Source of the DNA: Eledone cirrhosa
Taxonomy: Eukaryota; Mollusca; Cephalopoda; Octopoda; Eledonidae
Assembly: GCA_964016885.1 (NCBI GenBank)
Contig: OZ024741.1
Span: forward strand, 26,333,935-26,397,934
DNA length: 64,000 bases
Direction of reading: 5' to 3'
Shown: one piece after another, positions 25,788 to 35,869 of the stretch
Layout: each line of letters opens with the position of its first letter
Numbering within the stretch: position 1 is the stretch's first letter
Program-made: the position numbers and the translations under genes
The notes under the pieces: generated by a model
What the model was told of the DNA's origin: nothing
The model's input: only the letters and a program-made list of their open reading frames with translations
Databases searched by the model: none

Positions 25788-26530
25788 GAATGATGCGTGT
25801 ATCCGAACAGCGATGTTGCATGGTAGTGAGACCTGGGCGCTGAAGGTGGAAGACTTACGTAGATTAGAGAGAAACGAAGCCTGCATGCTCCGATGGATGT
25901 GTAACAGTAATATACGTGAACGACAAAGCATAAAGGAATTGAGAGAGAGACTGAGCATAAGAGGAATCAAATGCTGCGTGCAGGAGAGGCGGTTACGCTG
26001 GTATGGACATGTGATGCGTATGAAGGATGACAGCTGCATAAAAAGGTGCAGAGCACTAGAAGTTGATGGAAACCGCGGAGTGGGGAGACCCAAGATGACT
26101 TGGGATGAGGTGATAAAAGCCGACCTTACCCAACTACACCTCTCAAAGACAATGACACACGACCGTGACTTCTGGCGTCACGCAGTAATACAGGGTACCC
26201 GACCTCCCATGGGTACATGCTGAAGCATATAAACAATATGCCCCCACTCCCCCCACCGCAAGGTGGTCGTGGAGGTGCCACGGCAAAAAAGCACCCAGCC
26301 CACACTGTAAAGTGGACGTGTAGGCGCCACGAAAAAGCACCCAGCACTCACTGTAAATGAGGTTGGTGTTAGGAAGGGCATCCAGCTGTAGAAATCAAGC
26401 CAGATCAGTTCCTGTATGAGCAAGGCATGGTCAGCCGACCAGACACTGCCCACAACAGGACAACCCGTCTAACCCATGCTAGCGTGGAAGAACGGACGTA
26501 AAACGGTGATGATGATGATGATGATGATGA
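25788..26530 (+). mobile_element. RTE-like LINE, C-terminal coding end plus 3' UTR (copy 2, different subfamily)
   Basis: The coding part (to the stop at 26221-26223) reads NDACIRTAMLHGSETWAL, then ERRLRWYGHVMRMKDD and a basic C-terminus with GRPKMTWDEV. It is homologous to the thumb/C-terminal part of copy 1 but clearly diverged. The 3' UTR follows, with GCACCCAGCCCACACTGTAA, a second GCACCCAGCACTCACTGTAA, GGAAGGGCATCCAGCTGTAG and a (GATGAT)n tail at 26506-26530. The 5' truncation falls inside the palindrome at 25764-25791. This copy ties the scattered 3'-UTR pieces in the window to an RTE-like LINE. Confidence 0.85.
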
Positions 26531-26532
26531 TA

Positions 26533-26705
26533 TGTGAAGGCGCATGGCTTAGTGGTTAGAGCATTGGGCTGGCAATCGAAAGGTTGTGAGTTCAATTCTC
26601 GGACTGGGTGATGTGTTGTTTCCTTGAGCAAGACACTTTATTTAACGTTGCTCCAGTTTACTCAGCTGTAGAAATGAGATGATAGGACTGGGGTCCCTAT
26701 CATTA
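26533..26705 (+). mobile_element. Second tRNA-derived SINE family
   Basis: The head is strongly tRNA-like: GGCGCATGGCTTAGTGGTTA (A box) and GAGTTCAATTC (B box) at normal spacing. The body has CCTTGAGCAAGACACTTTAT, CTCAGCTGTAGAAATGAG and GATAGGACTGGGGTCCCTAT. It shares no body with the common SINE here. It is not a functional tRNA gene, because the cloverleaf 3' arm is replaced by the SINE body. A scrap of the same 3' end lies near 58133-58166. Confidence 0.8.
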
Positions 26706-26756
26706 AATCACACAAGACACCTCCAACGAGATATACCTTGGAGGAGGCCAGCTAGA

Positions 26757-26860
26757 CCTGCATAGGTGTGAGCTGTCACACACACACACATAGGTGTGAG
26801 CTGTCACACACACACACACACATAGGTGTGAGCTGTAACAACAACAACAACAAACATACA
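26757..26860. repeat. Short tandem repeat of a (CA)n plus CATAGGTGTGAGCTGTCA unit
   Basis: Three units of CATAGGTGTGAGCTGTCA separated by (CA)n; the last continues into (ACA)n. Reading frames through it are low-complexity only. Confidence 0.9.
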
Positions 26861-26994
26861 TGGCTGACAAACGAAGATTGCAGCAGATGTCCAAGAACAA
26901 CAGTCAGTAAAAGCACACATGAAACAGACCCTATTAACTATTCAGATGGCTCCCTAAAAATAGTTTCTGCTTCCTGAGTGACCAAATTAATAGT

Positions 26995-27243
26995 CTAAAG
27001 TCTAAAATCTGTCTCAAGCCATGAGGCTCATCAGGCCAGTGTTTATCCCAGTTTAGGTGGACAGGGTGCCTGTACACAGGGTTAACCCCCCAGGTATTGC
27101 TGGTACTCATCTTCAGCTGAGTATACAGGAGCAACAGGAAATGATATGTGTTCAAGAACACAACACACAACTCAGTTCAGGAATCAAACCCACAACATTA
27201 TGATCATGTCCAATACATTTACCACTAGACCATGCACCTTCAT
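26995..27243 (-). mobile_element. tRNA-derived SINE of the second family, reverse and diverged
   Basis: On the minus strand it begins AAGGTGCATGGTCTAGTGGT (A box) and has a B box like GGGTTTGATTCCTG, then a body with TACTCAGCTGAAGATGAGTA and CCTGTCCACCTAAACTGG. The head resembles 26533-26705, but the body diverges. Ends are approximate. Confidence 0.6.
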
Positions 27244-27269
27244 TAGTAGGGGGTAGTGGAAAGTACAGT

Positions 27270-27680
27270 AGCCATGGTGAGAACAGATTAGAAAAAAATT
27301 AGTGAGCTACTGCCCCTGCTGGCCATAAAGGGTTTTTCTCTCAGAGTGAAAGGTTGATGGTATGATGCCTGTGTGTGAACCGCAATGCTGTGTGGAAGCA
27401 AGATTTGGGCACTGAATATAGAGGATCTGAGACACCTGGGCAGAAATAAGACAAATATCCTCCAATGGTTGTGTAAAAAGTACAAAGCATTAATGGGCTG
27501 AGAGAAAAACTGGGGATAAGGGAGATTGAGTACAGTGTACAAGAGAGAAGACCCTGCTGGTATGTTATGTGATGAGTGTGAAAGGGAAGAGCTGCATAAA
27601 GAAGTACAGGGCACACAAAGTCGAAGGAACCTGTGTAAGATGATGACCTAATAAAGCATGGAAGCCTGAACTCAAAATGT
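27270..27680 (+). mobile_element. Heavily degraded RTE-like LINE coding fragment (copy 3)
   Basis: Forward translation gives KKISELLPLLAIKGFSLRVK, WYDACV, TAMLCGSKIWALNIEDLRH and CKKYKA. These align in order with the thumb/C-terminal region of copies 1 and 2 but are broken by stops and frameshifts. It is much older than the other copies. Flanks are indistinct. Confidence 0.75.
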
Positions 27681-28011
27681 TGAACCTTGCAGAAGAGACG
27701 ACACAGCAGGTAATATGAAGAGCTACAGAAGACTTGCATCTCTATACAGGTTGATAAAAAAGTATCAGTCTACTACTGGGGTCGATTCTTCCTCTATATC
27801 CCTTTCTCACTTCCATTCTCTTACTTTCCTTCTCTGGAAGAAATCTGCTGTATTCTGACATGGAGAGGATTGGGCTCTACCAGGTTTAGAAATGCCCTAG
27901 AAACACTGTATGTCATCACAATGCTCTCATGACTCCTTCAGGAGTCACAGGACCATGCTTGCCAGGCATCTTCGTTTCAAGGGCTTAGATGTAGTTTCAT
28001 TAATGGTTTCT
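27681..28011. other. Intergenic DNA, no gene recognised
   Basis: Non-repetitive. TACTGGGGTCGATTCTTCC near 27774 resembles the SINE tail region, but there is no clear element. No coding potential is recognised. Confidence 0.4.
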
Positions 28012-28205
28012 AATTTAGGCACAAGACTAGAAATTTGGGGAGATGGCGAATCCATTACTCTAGTTCTTAATTGGTGCTTTATTTTAACAACCCCAGAATG
28101 AAGAAAGGCATAGTTGATCTTGGCAGGATTTGAATTTGCAATGTAAAGAGCCATAATTGAATACTGCAAGGCATTTTGTTCGATGCTCTAACGATTCTAC
28201 TAATC
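28012..28205 (-). mobile_element. Old tRNA-derived SINE, reverse orientation
   Basis: Reverse SINE order is retained with many substitutions: tail TAATTTAGGCACAAGAC, GGTGCTTTATTTTAACAACC, GAAAGGCATAGTTGATC, B box GGATTTGAATTTGC, head CGATGCTCTAACGATTCTAC. It is full length but strongly diverged, so an early insertion. Confidence 0.8.
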
Positions 28206-28235
28206 AATTCCTTTAAGAAGTGTCTGTCATTAATA

Positions 28236-28446
28236 ATGTTTTCTGATTTAGGCACAAGGCCAACCATTTTTGGGGAGAGGAAAGTCGATTAAGTCAACTC
28301 CAGTGCGTTACTGGTGCTTTATTTTATTGACCCCATAAGGTTGAAAAGCAAAGATAACCTCGGCGGGATTTGAACTCAGAATGTAAAGGGCCGTAACTCT
28401 ATGCCCCAAACTGTTGTTCAACGTTCTACCGATACTGCCAATCCAC
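28236..28446 (-). mobile_element. tRNA-derived SINE, reverse orientation, long-body variant
   Basis: Has TGATTTAGGCACAAGGCC, an extra body segment GGGGAGAGGAAAGTCGATTA, GGTGCTTTATTTTATTGACC, B box GGGATTTGAACTCAG and head CGATACTGCCAATCCACTA. The extra segment, also at 34630-34660 in forward orientation, defines a longer subfamily than copies such as 15585. Confidence 0.88.
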
Positions 28447-28466
28447 TAATAATAAACATATATACA

Positions 28467-28782
28467 TAGGAACCTCGATTCACGAACTCCTTCCACCGTG
28501 AACAAATCAATTCATAAAGAATTTTTCGAACATAAAACGTCACGGTTCACGAACGGTGATCGAGCAACGAACACGCAAACCGGCATCAACGGTTGACAAC
28601 AAACTTGGAGTATCGACGGGAAAGTGTTACTTGCTGAGTAGTTAGTTACTATGGTGATATATATCGTCTTTCACACACAATCTCTTAACATTTCGTATGG
28701 GGAAAATAGTTTCGGCTTACGAACATTTCAGGTGACAAATAGCCTTCAGGAACAAATTAAGTTTGTGAGCCGAGGTAGAATT
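28467..28782. mobile_element. Pogo/Tigger-like MITE
   Basis: The left end has AACCTCGATTCACGAACTCC and the right end AAGTTTGTGAGCCGAGGT, which are imperfect inverted copies. Internal TTCGGCTTACGAACATTTCA and CGGTTCACGAACGG repeat the ACGAAC motif. Such CTCG..TACGAAC ends are, from memory, typical of pogo/Tigger-type non-autonomous elements. No transposase. Exact ends and TA duplications are uncertain. Confidence 0.55.
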
Positions 28783-29881
28783 ATCTCCCTTAAAATCACT
28801 CTTCATATTATAAATCACGTTCACTATGGTGTGTATAGTTGGCCATCATAATTGAAAACATGAATGTTTTAACGAGGTTATTTTATATCTCTCTTTTCAT
28901 AGTCGCTGCAACAGTCGTAAATGTAAGTTACTGTTTAATATTTATTATTTAATTATTCTTCAGTTTGTGACGAATGGTAGATTTTTATTATTCCTGCTGT
29001 GAACCATTTCATCAATTCCTGGCGACGGTGATGCAGACAAAATCTTGTTTCTTCTTTATGCCTGTTTCTACATACAAATATTAACTATCATTGGAAATGG
29101 ATCTCCTTTGTAGAAAATGTAAATATCGGATCCCATTTACTGGAATCATTGTGTATATTCACGTTATTAGGGTTGTATATATTTGTGTGTGTGTATACAT
29201 ATATTCATGTCAGATTAACCGGATCCACTGTAAATACACGTTAGGTTTAGGATTAGATCGTCGGCTGTATGTGTGTGTATATATATATATATATAGAGTA
29301 TTATTGTAATACAAACTTGGTATAAATATCCAAGGGTTTAGATCACTCAGTCTCTGGGACGAGTTGTGTATAATCAGTTAGCCTGTTTTAACTGATTTTA
29401 TATATATATATATAATTTATTTATGTTCATACATAAAACAAGAAAGCACTAGTTATGGCCATCGCCTCAGATTGTGCATGTGCACGGTGATGCAGAATGC
29501 GGTGAGGAAGTTTCAAAATCATAATTTAGTCATTAGGTGCTGCGACGAAAAGCAGAAAATGCACCGAGAAAAACAGTAGTTACATAAGACACGACAGCAT
29601 TTCTGTCTTGTCAGCCACCTTGGTGAACGAATTATTTACATGTTCTTCGAAGGAAGTCTATCAGCAATGATACAGTATATATATTATGGTATCAAGCTCT
29701 ACTTCGGTAGAAGCTAGCTATCCTTAGCTACTCCCTATTTCTTCTCCCCACCCCTAACACAAAAGAAAATCATGCGGAATTTATAGAAACCCTTTTAAAT
29801 ATATTATTATCCTATTGAGGAACCCCTTTTATTTTGATTTTTATTATCTTTCTTTTTTAACATTATCAAAATTTGTTTACA
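28783..29881. other. AT-rich intergenic DNA, no gene recognised
   Basis: Contains short (TA)n runs at 29277-29295 and 29399-29413. The 72-codon ORF at 29091-29309 shows no domain. The T-rich stretch 29690-29881 leads into copy 3 of the AATAAA-containing 3'-end repeat and may be part of that element. Confidence 0.5.
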
Positions 29882-29985
29882 CGCGAAACCCACACACAAC
29901 ACACTATGTTTTCGTCCTGTGCCGTCATAAGGTTTTTCTTAGTGTAAACCCTTTGTAGTTAATAAAGAAATCATTATTATTATTA
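29882..29985 (+). mobile_element. Dispersed 3'-end repeat with AATAAA signal, copy 3
   Basis: Contains CGTCCTGTGCCGTCATAAGG, TGTAAACCCTTTGTAGTT, AATAAAGAAATCATTATTAT and an (ATT)n tail at 29970-29982. It agrees with the copies at 21067 and 21401. A SINE follows immediately. Confidence 0.65.
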
Positions 29986-30178
29986 TGGGGCGGTGACTTG
30001 GTAGAATCGGTAGAACGTCGGACAAATGTTTAGCAGTGTTTGTTCCGGGCCCTTTACGTTCTGATTTCAAATCCCGCCGAGGTTAGCTTTGCCAGTAATG
30101 CACCAGTAAAGTACCAGTAATGCACTGGGGTAATTGCTGGCCTAATTGCTGGCCTTGTGTCAAAAGTTGAAACAATTA
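29986..30178 (+). mobile_element. tRNA-derived SINE with internal duplications
   Basis: Head TTGGTAGAATCGGTAGAACG and B box GATTTCAAATCCCGCC are present. The body is rearranged: CAGTAATGCACCAGTAAAGT followed by ACCAGTAATGCACTGGGG, and AATTGCTGGCC appears twice. The CTTTCATCC segment is missing. It ends AAAGTTGAAACAATTATTAT. Confidence 0.88.
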
Positions 30179-30283
30179 TTATTTACATCATCGCGACTCT
30201 GAAGACCGATGTATAATTTATTTTTAAAGAATGCAGTCAATATATTGAATATGATTTACAAAGCAAGCACCTGAGCACTGTAC

Positions 30284-32281
30284 ACAATCACAACCACTAA
30301 AACAACCACGACCATCACAACCACTAAAACCACCACGACCATCACAACTAAAACAACCACGACCATCACAACTAAAACAACCACGACCATCACAACTAAA
30401 ACAACCACGACCATCACAACAACTAAAACCACCACGACCATCACAACAACTAAAACAACCACGACCATCACAACAACTAAAACAACCACGACCATCACAA
30501 GTAAAACAACCACGACCATCACAACAACTAAAACAACCACGACCATCATAACAACTAAAACAACCACGACCATCACAACAACTAAAACAACCACGACCAT
30601 CACAACAACTAAAACAACCACGACCATCACAACTAAAACAACCACGACCATCACAACAACTAAAACAACCACGACCATCATAACAACTAAAACAACCACG
30701 ACCATCACAAGTAAAACAACCACGACCATCACAACAACTAAAACAACCACGACCATCACAACAACTAAAACAACCACGACCATCACAACAACTAAAACAA
30801 CCACGACCATCACAACAACTAAAACAACCACGACCATCATAACAACTAAAACAACCACGACCATCACAACTAAAACAACCACGACCATCACAACAACTAA
30901 AACCACCACGACCATCACAACAACTAAAACCACCACGACCATCACAACAACTAAAACAACCACGACCATCACAACAACTAAAACAACCACGACCATCACA
31001 ACAACTAAAACAACCACGACCATCACAACAACTAAAACAACCACGACCATCATAACAACTAAAACAACCCCGACTATCACAACAACTAAAACAACCACGA
31101 CCATCATAACAACTAAAACAACCCCGACTATCACAACAACTAAAACAACCACGACCATCACAACTAAAACAACCACGACCATCACAACAACTAAAACAAC
31201 CACGACCATCACAACAACTAAAACAACCACGACCATCACAACTAAAACAACCACGACCATCACAACTAAAACAACCACAACAATCACAACAACTAAAACA
31301 ACCAGGACCATCACAACAACTAAAACAACCACGACCATCACAACTAAAACAACCAGGACCATCACAACAACTAAAACAACCACGACCATCACAACAACTA
31401 AAACAACCAGGACCATCACAACAACTAAAACAACCACGACCATCACAACTAAAACAACCACGACCATCACAACTAAAACAACCACGACCATCACAACAAC
31501 TAAAACAACCACGACCATCACAACTAAAACAACCACGACCATCACAACTAAAACAACCACGACCATCACAACAACTAAAACAACCAGGACCATCACAACA
31601 ACTAAAACAACCACGACCATCACAACTAAAACAACCACGACCATCACAACTAAAACAACCACAACAATCACAACAACTAAAACAACCAGGACCATCACAA
31701 CAACTAAAACAACCACGACCATCACAACTAAAACAACCAGGACCATCACAACAACTAAAACAACCACGACCATCACAACAACTAAAACAACCAGGACCAT
31801 CACAACAACTAAAACAACCACGACCATCACAACTAAAACAACCACGACCATCACAACTAAAACAACCACGACCATCACAACAACTAAAACAACCACGACC
31901 ATCACAACTAAAACAACCACGACCATCACAACTAAAACAACCACGACCATCACAACAACTAAAACAACCAGGACCATCACAACAACTAAAACAACCACGA
32001 CCATCACAACTAAAACAACCACGACCATCACAACTAAAACAACCACGACCATCACAACTAAAACAACCACGACCATCACAACAACTAAAACAACCACGAC
32101 CATCACAACTAAAACAACCACGACCATCACAACTAAAACAACCACGACCATCACAACTAAAACAACCAGGACCATCACAACAACTAAAACAACCACGACC
32201 ATCACAACTAAAACAACCAGGACCATCACAACAACTAAAACAACCACGACCATCACAATTAAAACAACCACAACAATCACA
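30284..32281. repeat. 24/27-bp tandem array, Thr-Lys-rich on + and Val-Leu-rich on - strand
   Basis: Units of 24 bp (core ACTAAAACAACCACGACCAT) alternate with 27-bp versions carrying an extra AAC. Variants include CCAGGACC, CCCCGACTATC, CCATCATAAC and CCACAACAATC. Because both lengths are multiples of 3, frames persist for 2 kb: a 679-codon Val/Leu/Met frame on the minus strand and, without a start codon, a Thr-Lys-Ile frame on the plus strand. Higher-order structure is present: CCACAACAATC recurs 384 bp (16 x 24) apart near 31275 and 31659. A coding exon of a mucin-like protein cannot be excluded, but there are no splice signals or flanking coding sequence, and SINEs lie on both sides. Confidence 0.93.
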
Positions 32282-32282
32282 A

Positions 32283-32430
32283 TGCTTTCTAGCATAGTTA
32301 CGTCCCTTTACAATCTGAGTTCAAATCCTGCCGAGGTTAACTTTGCCTTTCATCCTTACGGATTCGATAAAATAAAGTACCAGTAATGTACTGAGTAATT
32401 GCTGGCCTTGTGCCTAAAGTAGAAACAATT
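32283..32430 (+). mobile_element. tRNA-derived SINE, 5'-truncated at the array edge
   Basis: Begins within the head at TGCTTTCTAGCATAGTTACG, directly after the last CACAA of the 24/27-bp array. It continues with B box GAGTTCAAATCCTGCC, the body and tail CCTTGTGCCTAAAGTAG, then an (ATT)n tract. Array expansion or recombination probably removed its A box. Confidence 0.88.
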
Positions 32431-33116
32431 ATTATTATTATTAATCAAAGAAAAAACAACAACAGAAGACTACACAGTCAATTAGACGACACAACAGGTG
32501 CTGCCACTGGCGTTTCCTTCTAATTTCTGAGACGATGTTGGAATAGCCAAACATCCCCACAAGCATCACTTGATATGTTTGTAAGGTGAATCACCAACTA
32601 TGACAAAAACCTTGTTGTCAGTGCACCCCCCCCCCCCCCCCCCCCCCCATCCTCCACCTCGCTTCCACACAGACTGAAAAAAAAAAATTCATGGTATTTC
32701 AGAATTTTATTCCTTTTATTCACGGCTGCAGTGACCACACACACACTACTACCTTCACTACAGCACCCAAAATATGTGATGGAACAAAAGAGTTGCTAAC
32801 AGTGGCTTCACAAATGTCACATTTACCTCTAATCCAAGTAGGTTCAGACCATTAGCCCTTTTCCCATCAACCCTAGACAATTTGAATGGCTCCAGAATTG
32901 AGGGGAAATTGTAGACTATGTTTCTGATCAGCTTATGTGTCATATTCCTGACAAATGAGTCCCCCCTCTCCTGGTAGGTATTTCCAGCTGAAGGAAATGA
33001 GACGATATGAACATAAAATATTCAAGAAACATGCAAAGACAAATATGAGGAAATTTGTTCTTTTCTCAGAGAATGTTGGAATATTTTGCCTGAAGATGTG
33101 GTGTACTCCAGCACTA
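32431..33116. other. Intergenic DNA with a poly-C tract
   Basis: No gene recognised. It includes a run of 23 C (32626-32648). The two 60-65 codon ORFs here (32758-32943 minus, 32955-33152 plus) have no recognisable domains. Confidence 0.5.
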
Positions 33117-33388
33117 AATGTGTGTGTGTGTTTGTGGTGTACTCTGCTGTAAATATGTGTGTGTTTGTGGTGTACTCTGCTGTAAATATGTGTGTGTTTG
33201 TGGTGTACTCTGCTGTAAATATTTGTGTGTTTGTGGTGTACTCTGCTGTAAATATGTGTGTGTTTGTGGTGTACTCTGCTGTAAATGTGTGTTTGTGGTG
33301 TACTCCACTGTAAATGTGTGTGTGTTTGTGATGTACTCCACCACTGTAAATATGTGTGTGTTTGTGGTGTACTCCACCACTGTAAATT
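33117..33388. repeat. About 31-bp minisatellite
   Basis: Around nine units of TGTGTTTGTGGTGTACTC followed by TGCTGTAAATATG, with length variants (CCACCACTGTAAATATG). Cys/Val-rich forward and Thr/Gln-rich reverse ORFs result from the repeat. Confidence 0.93.
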
Positions 33389-33499
33389 TAATGAAATTTA
33401 TAAATTATTCTATTAAAAAAAAGTATTAAAATTGGAGAGTACCAAGTGAGGTGATCAGTAAAAACACCAATAGGTGTATATTTAGTCCTACTTATTATA

Positions 33500-33690
33500 C
33501 TGGTGTGGATACAGTAGAGCTGAATGGTTAAGAACTTTTATATTATAAAGTCCTGGGTTTGAAACCAATTTGAGGCATGTGCCTTTTGTCTGTCAACCAA
33601 AGCTACTACCTGTTGGGAAGCCTTGTCACATACTATCACATTGACTCTCTGAGAATTATGTTAAGAGTACAAATGTCTGTGGAATGTTCA
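33500..33690 (+). mobile_element. Possible degraded tRNA-derived SINE
   Basis: GTAGAGCTGAATGGTTAAGA (A-box-like) and CTGGGTTTGAAACCAA (B-box-like) are spaced as in a tRNA head. The tail has TCTCTGAGAATTATGTTAAG, shared with 16245-16290. Both ends are vague. Confidence 0.4.
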
Positions 33691-33815
33691 TCTATTTGTG
33701 TGTAATTTTCTCAAGCAGGCTGTTCTACTGAGTGAACAACTGAAACTCTCGTCATTGAAACTAATGGGGTTCATTCCATGATACTGATAGAAAACTAGTG
33801 TGAATTGCAGTTTGG

Positions 33816-34055
33816 TTTTGTCTAGTTCGTTCTAGATATATAAGAAGGGATAGTCATGGTTAGAACTTCTTTGGTGGATCAGAGTTGAGCTGTGATGAAA
33901 TAACTGAAACACATTTTGTCTAGTAAGTTAGTTCTAGATATATAAGAACAGATAGTCATGGTTAGAACTTCTTTGGTGGATCAAAGTTGAGCTCACACAA
34001 ATATATACATGTTTTGTCTAGTAAGTTAGTTTCAGATGTATAAGAAATAGAAAGA
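33816..34055. repeat. 98-bp tandem repeat, two and a half copies
   Basis: TTTTGTCTAGT recurs at 33816, 33914 and 34012, with TAGTCATGGTTAGAACTTCT and TTGGTGGATCAGAGTTGAGC shared by the first two units. It leads directly into the mariner remnant and may be part of that element or its insertion site. Confidence 0.85.
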
Positions 34056-34109
34056 TATCTTTGTAATGCAGTTCAACACAAGAGACCAGATCTGTGGACC
34101 TTGCAAAAC

Positions 34110-34385
34110 TGACAGCTGCTTCATGACAACACCCTGGTTCATTCATTGCAATTGATCCAAGGTTTCTTGGCAAAGAAAGGCATTTCGCTAATTTACCAAG
34201 CTCCCTACTCACTAGACATAGCTTCGTTTGACTTTTAGATGTTCCCAAAATCAAGATACCATTGAAAGCTGAGAGCCAGTCTGGAAAAAGCATTCCAGAC
34301 ATTCCCGGAACACTGAAAAGGGGTTGCTGGGCTAAATATGTGGCAGCACAAGGGGCCTACTTTGAATGGGGATTAACAGTTGAAC
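34110..34385 (+). mobile_element. Mariner-type transposase remnant (DD34D)
   Basis: Forward translation from 34125 reads DNTLVHSLQLIQGFLAKKG, then QAPYSLDIASFDF, matching the mariner blocks DNAPxH and PPYSPDLAPCDF. The Asp of the first block (34125-34127) and the Asp of the last (34230-34232) are separated by exactly 34 residues in frame, the mariner DD34D spacing. A stop follows at once. A frame near 34345-34375 gives AAQGAYFEWG, like the C-terminal GAYFEGD motif. The N-terminal half and first catalytic Asp are absent. It is a dead fragment; the ORF on the opposite strand (34018-34302) is a shadow. Confidence 0.75.
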
Positions 34386-34487
34386 CCCACTAAATACTAA
34401 TATATCTTTCTCAGCTTAAGGTTAATTACTTTTTCCACAAACCTTGTATGTATGTTCTTCTGGTTTCATTATTTTATAAATTAAGAG

Positions 34488-34692
34488 CGGTCGATTGGCA
34501 GAATCGGTAGAATTTCGGACACCATGCTTCGCAGCATAGAGTTACGTCCCTTTACGTTCTGAGTTCAAATCTCGCCGAGGTTAGTTTTGCCTTTCATCCT
34601 AAAATAAAACACCAGTAATGTACTAGGGTCAATTTAATCAACTTTCCCCTCTCCCCAAAATTGTTGACCTTGTGCCTAAATCGGAAACCATT
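34488..34692 (+). mobile_element. tRNA-derived SINE, long-body variant
   Basis: Head GATTGGCAGAATCGGTAGAA, B box GAGTTCAAATCTCGCC, body CTTTGCCTTTCATCC, then AATCAACTTTCCCCTCTCCC and the tail GACCTTGTGCCTAAATCGG. It is the same subfamily as 28236-28446 in opposite orientation. Confidence 0.9.
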
Positions 34693-34850
34693 AGTTTATA
34701 AATTTTTACCGATAAAGAGAGCTGGTTTCTAACATAGACACAAGACTCTTTCATTGGAATTTACACAACAACTAGGTAAATATGTATGTGTATGTATACA
34801 TATATATGTGTGTGTGTGTGTTACTCAATCTCTGTGGTGCATTGCAGAAC

Positions 34851-35098
34851 ACACACAGACATACACAGTAGCAGTTCTATGCTGTATGTGACACACACAT
34901 ATACACAGTAGTAGTTCTATGCTGTATGTGACACACACATATACACAGTAGCAGTTCTATGCTGTATGTGACACACACATATACACAGTAGTAGTTCTAT
35001 GCTGTATGTGACACACACATATACACAGTAGTAGTTCTATGCTGTATGTGACACACACATATACACAGTAGTAGTTCTATGCTGTATGTGACACACAC
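34851..35098. repeat. 40-bp minisatellite
   Basis: Six units containing ACACAGTAGTAGTTCTATG and CTGTATGTGACACACACAT. A partial unit (ACACAGTAGCAATG and CTGTATGTGACAG) reappears at 35759-35793 beyond the LINE, suggesting the LINE inserted in the array. Confidence 0.93.
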
Positions 35099-35130
35099 AC
35101 TCTACATACATATATACTACACATATACAT

Positions 35131-35757
35131 CGTGGTGGATAGTTTCCGGTACCTAGGAGATCAGATTAGCATGGGAGGAGGGTGTTCCGAGGCCATAGTA
35201 TCTAGAATAAGGGCGGGTTGGAAGAAGTTTAAGGAGCTGCTTCCTCTGTTGACGAAGAAGGGTTTCTCCCTGCGTACGAAAGGCCGGTTGTATGATGCCT
35301 GTGTGAGGAGCGCGATGCTGGATGGTAGTGAGACATGGGCAGCAACTGCAGAGGATATGCGACGGCTGGAGAGAAATGAGGCAAGCATGCTCCGTTGGAT
35401 GTGCAGTGTAAATGTGCGTGAACGACCCAGCATGAAGGTGTTGAGAGAGAAACTGTGTCTGAGAGGGATAGAATGTAGTGTACGGGAGAGGAGACTGAGG
35501 TGGTATGGACATGTGATGCGCATGGAGGATGACCGATGGGTGAAGAAGTGCCAGGAAATGCCAGTTGAAGGAAGACGTGGTAGAGGTAGACCACGAAAAA
35601 CATGGGCGGAGGTGGTGAGAACAGACCTCAGATCATTGAAGCTCACGGTGGAGATGACGAGGGACCGTGACGAGTGGAGAGATGCTGTGCTGAATAAGAC
35701 CCGTCCCACCCTTGCAAGCAGGGAAAGGCAGAAGTAAAATGATGAAGATGATGATGA
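35131..35757 (+). mobile_element. RTE-like LINE 3' fragment (copy 4, same subfamily as copy 1)
   Basis: An open 201-codon frame (35132-35737) starts at VVDSFRYLGDQISMGGGCSE and runs to the C-terminal stop, through SETWAATAEDM, RRLRWYGHVMRMEDDRW and GRRGRGRPRKTW. It matches 23691-24296 with few changes by eye, so the two are recent relatives. The RT palm and zinc finger are lost by 5' truncation. The 3' end is AAATGATGAAGATGATGATG. It is flanked on both sides by the 40-bp minisatellite. The frame being open reflects youth, not function. Confidence 0.9.
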
Positions 35758-35869
35758 TACACAGTAGCAATGTTATTCCACTGTCTGTATGTGACAGTCT
35801 AATTAATGTCCTGTCACATCTGTTTTCCCAATATTTCTACTTGTTGACATCAAACTGGGTTAAGCTCAG

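Noticed and set aside
26533..26605. Functional tRNA gene
   Set aside because: A and B boxes are present, but the 3' half does not close an acceptor stem and runs into a SINE body.
30256..32295. 679-codon minus-strand Val/Leu/Met ORF
   Set aside because: Pure translation of a 24/27-bp repeat. The composition is unlike a real membrane protein and the opposite strand is open too.
34018..34302. 94-codon minus-strand ORF
   Set aside because: It lies opposite the mariner transposase remnant, which explains the sequence better.
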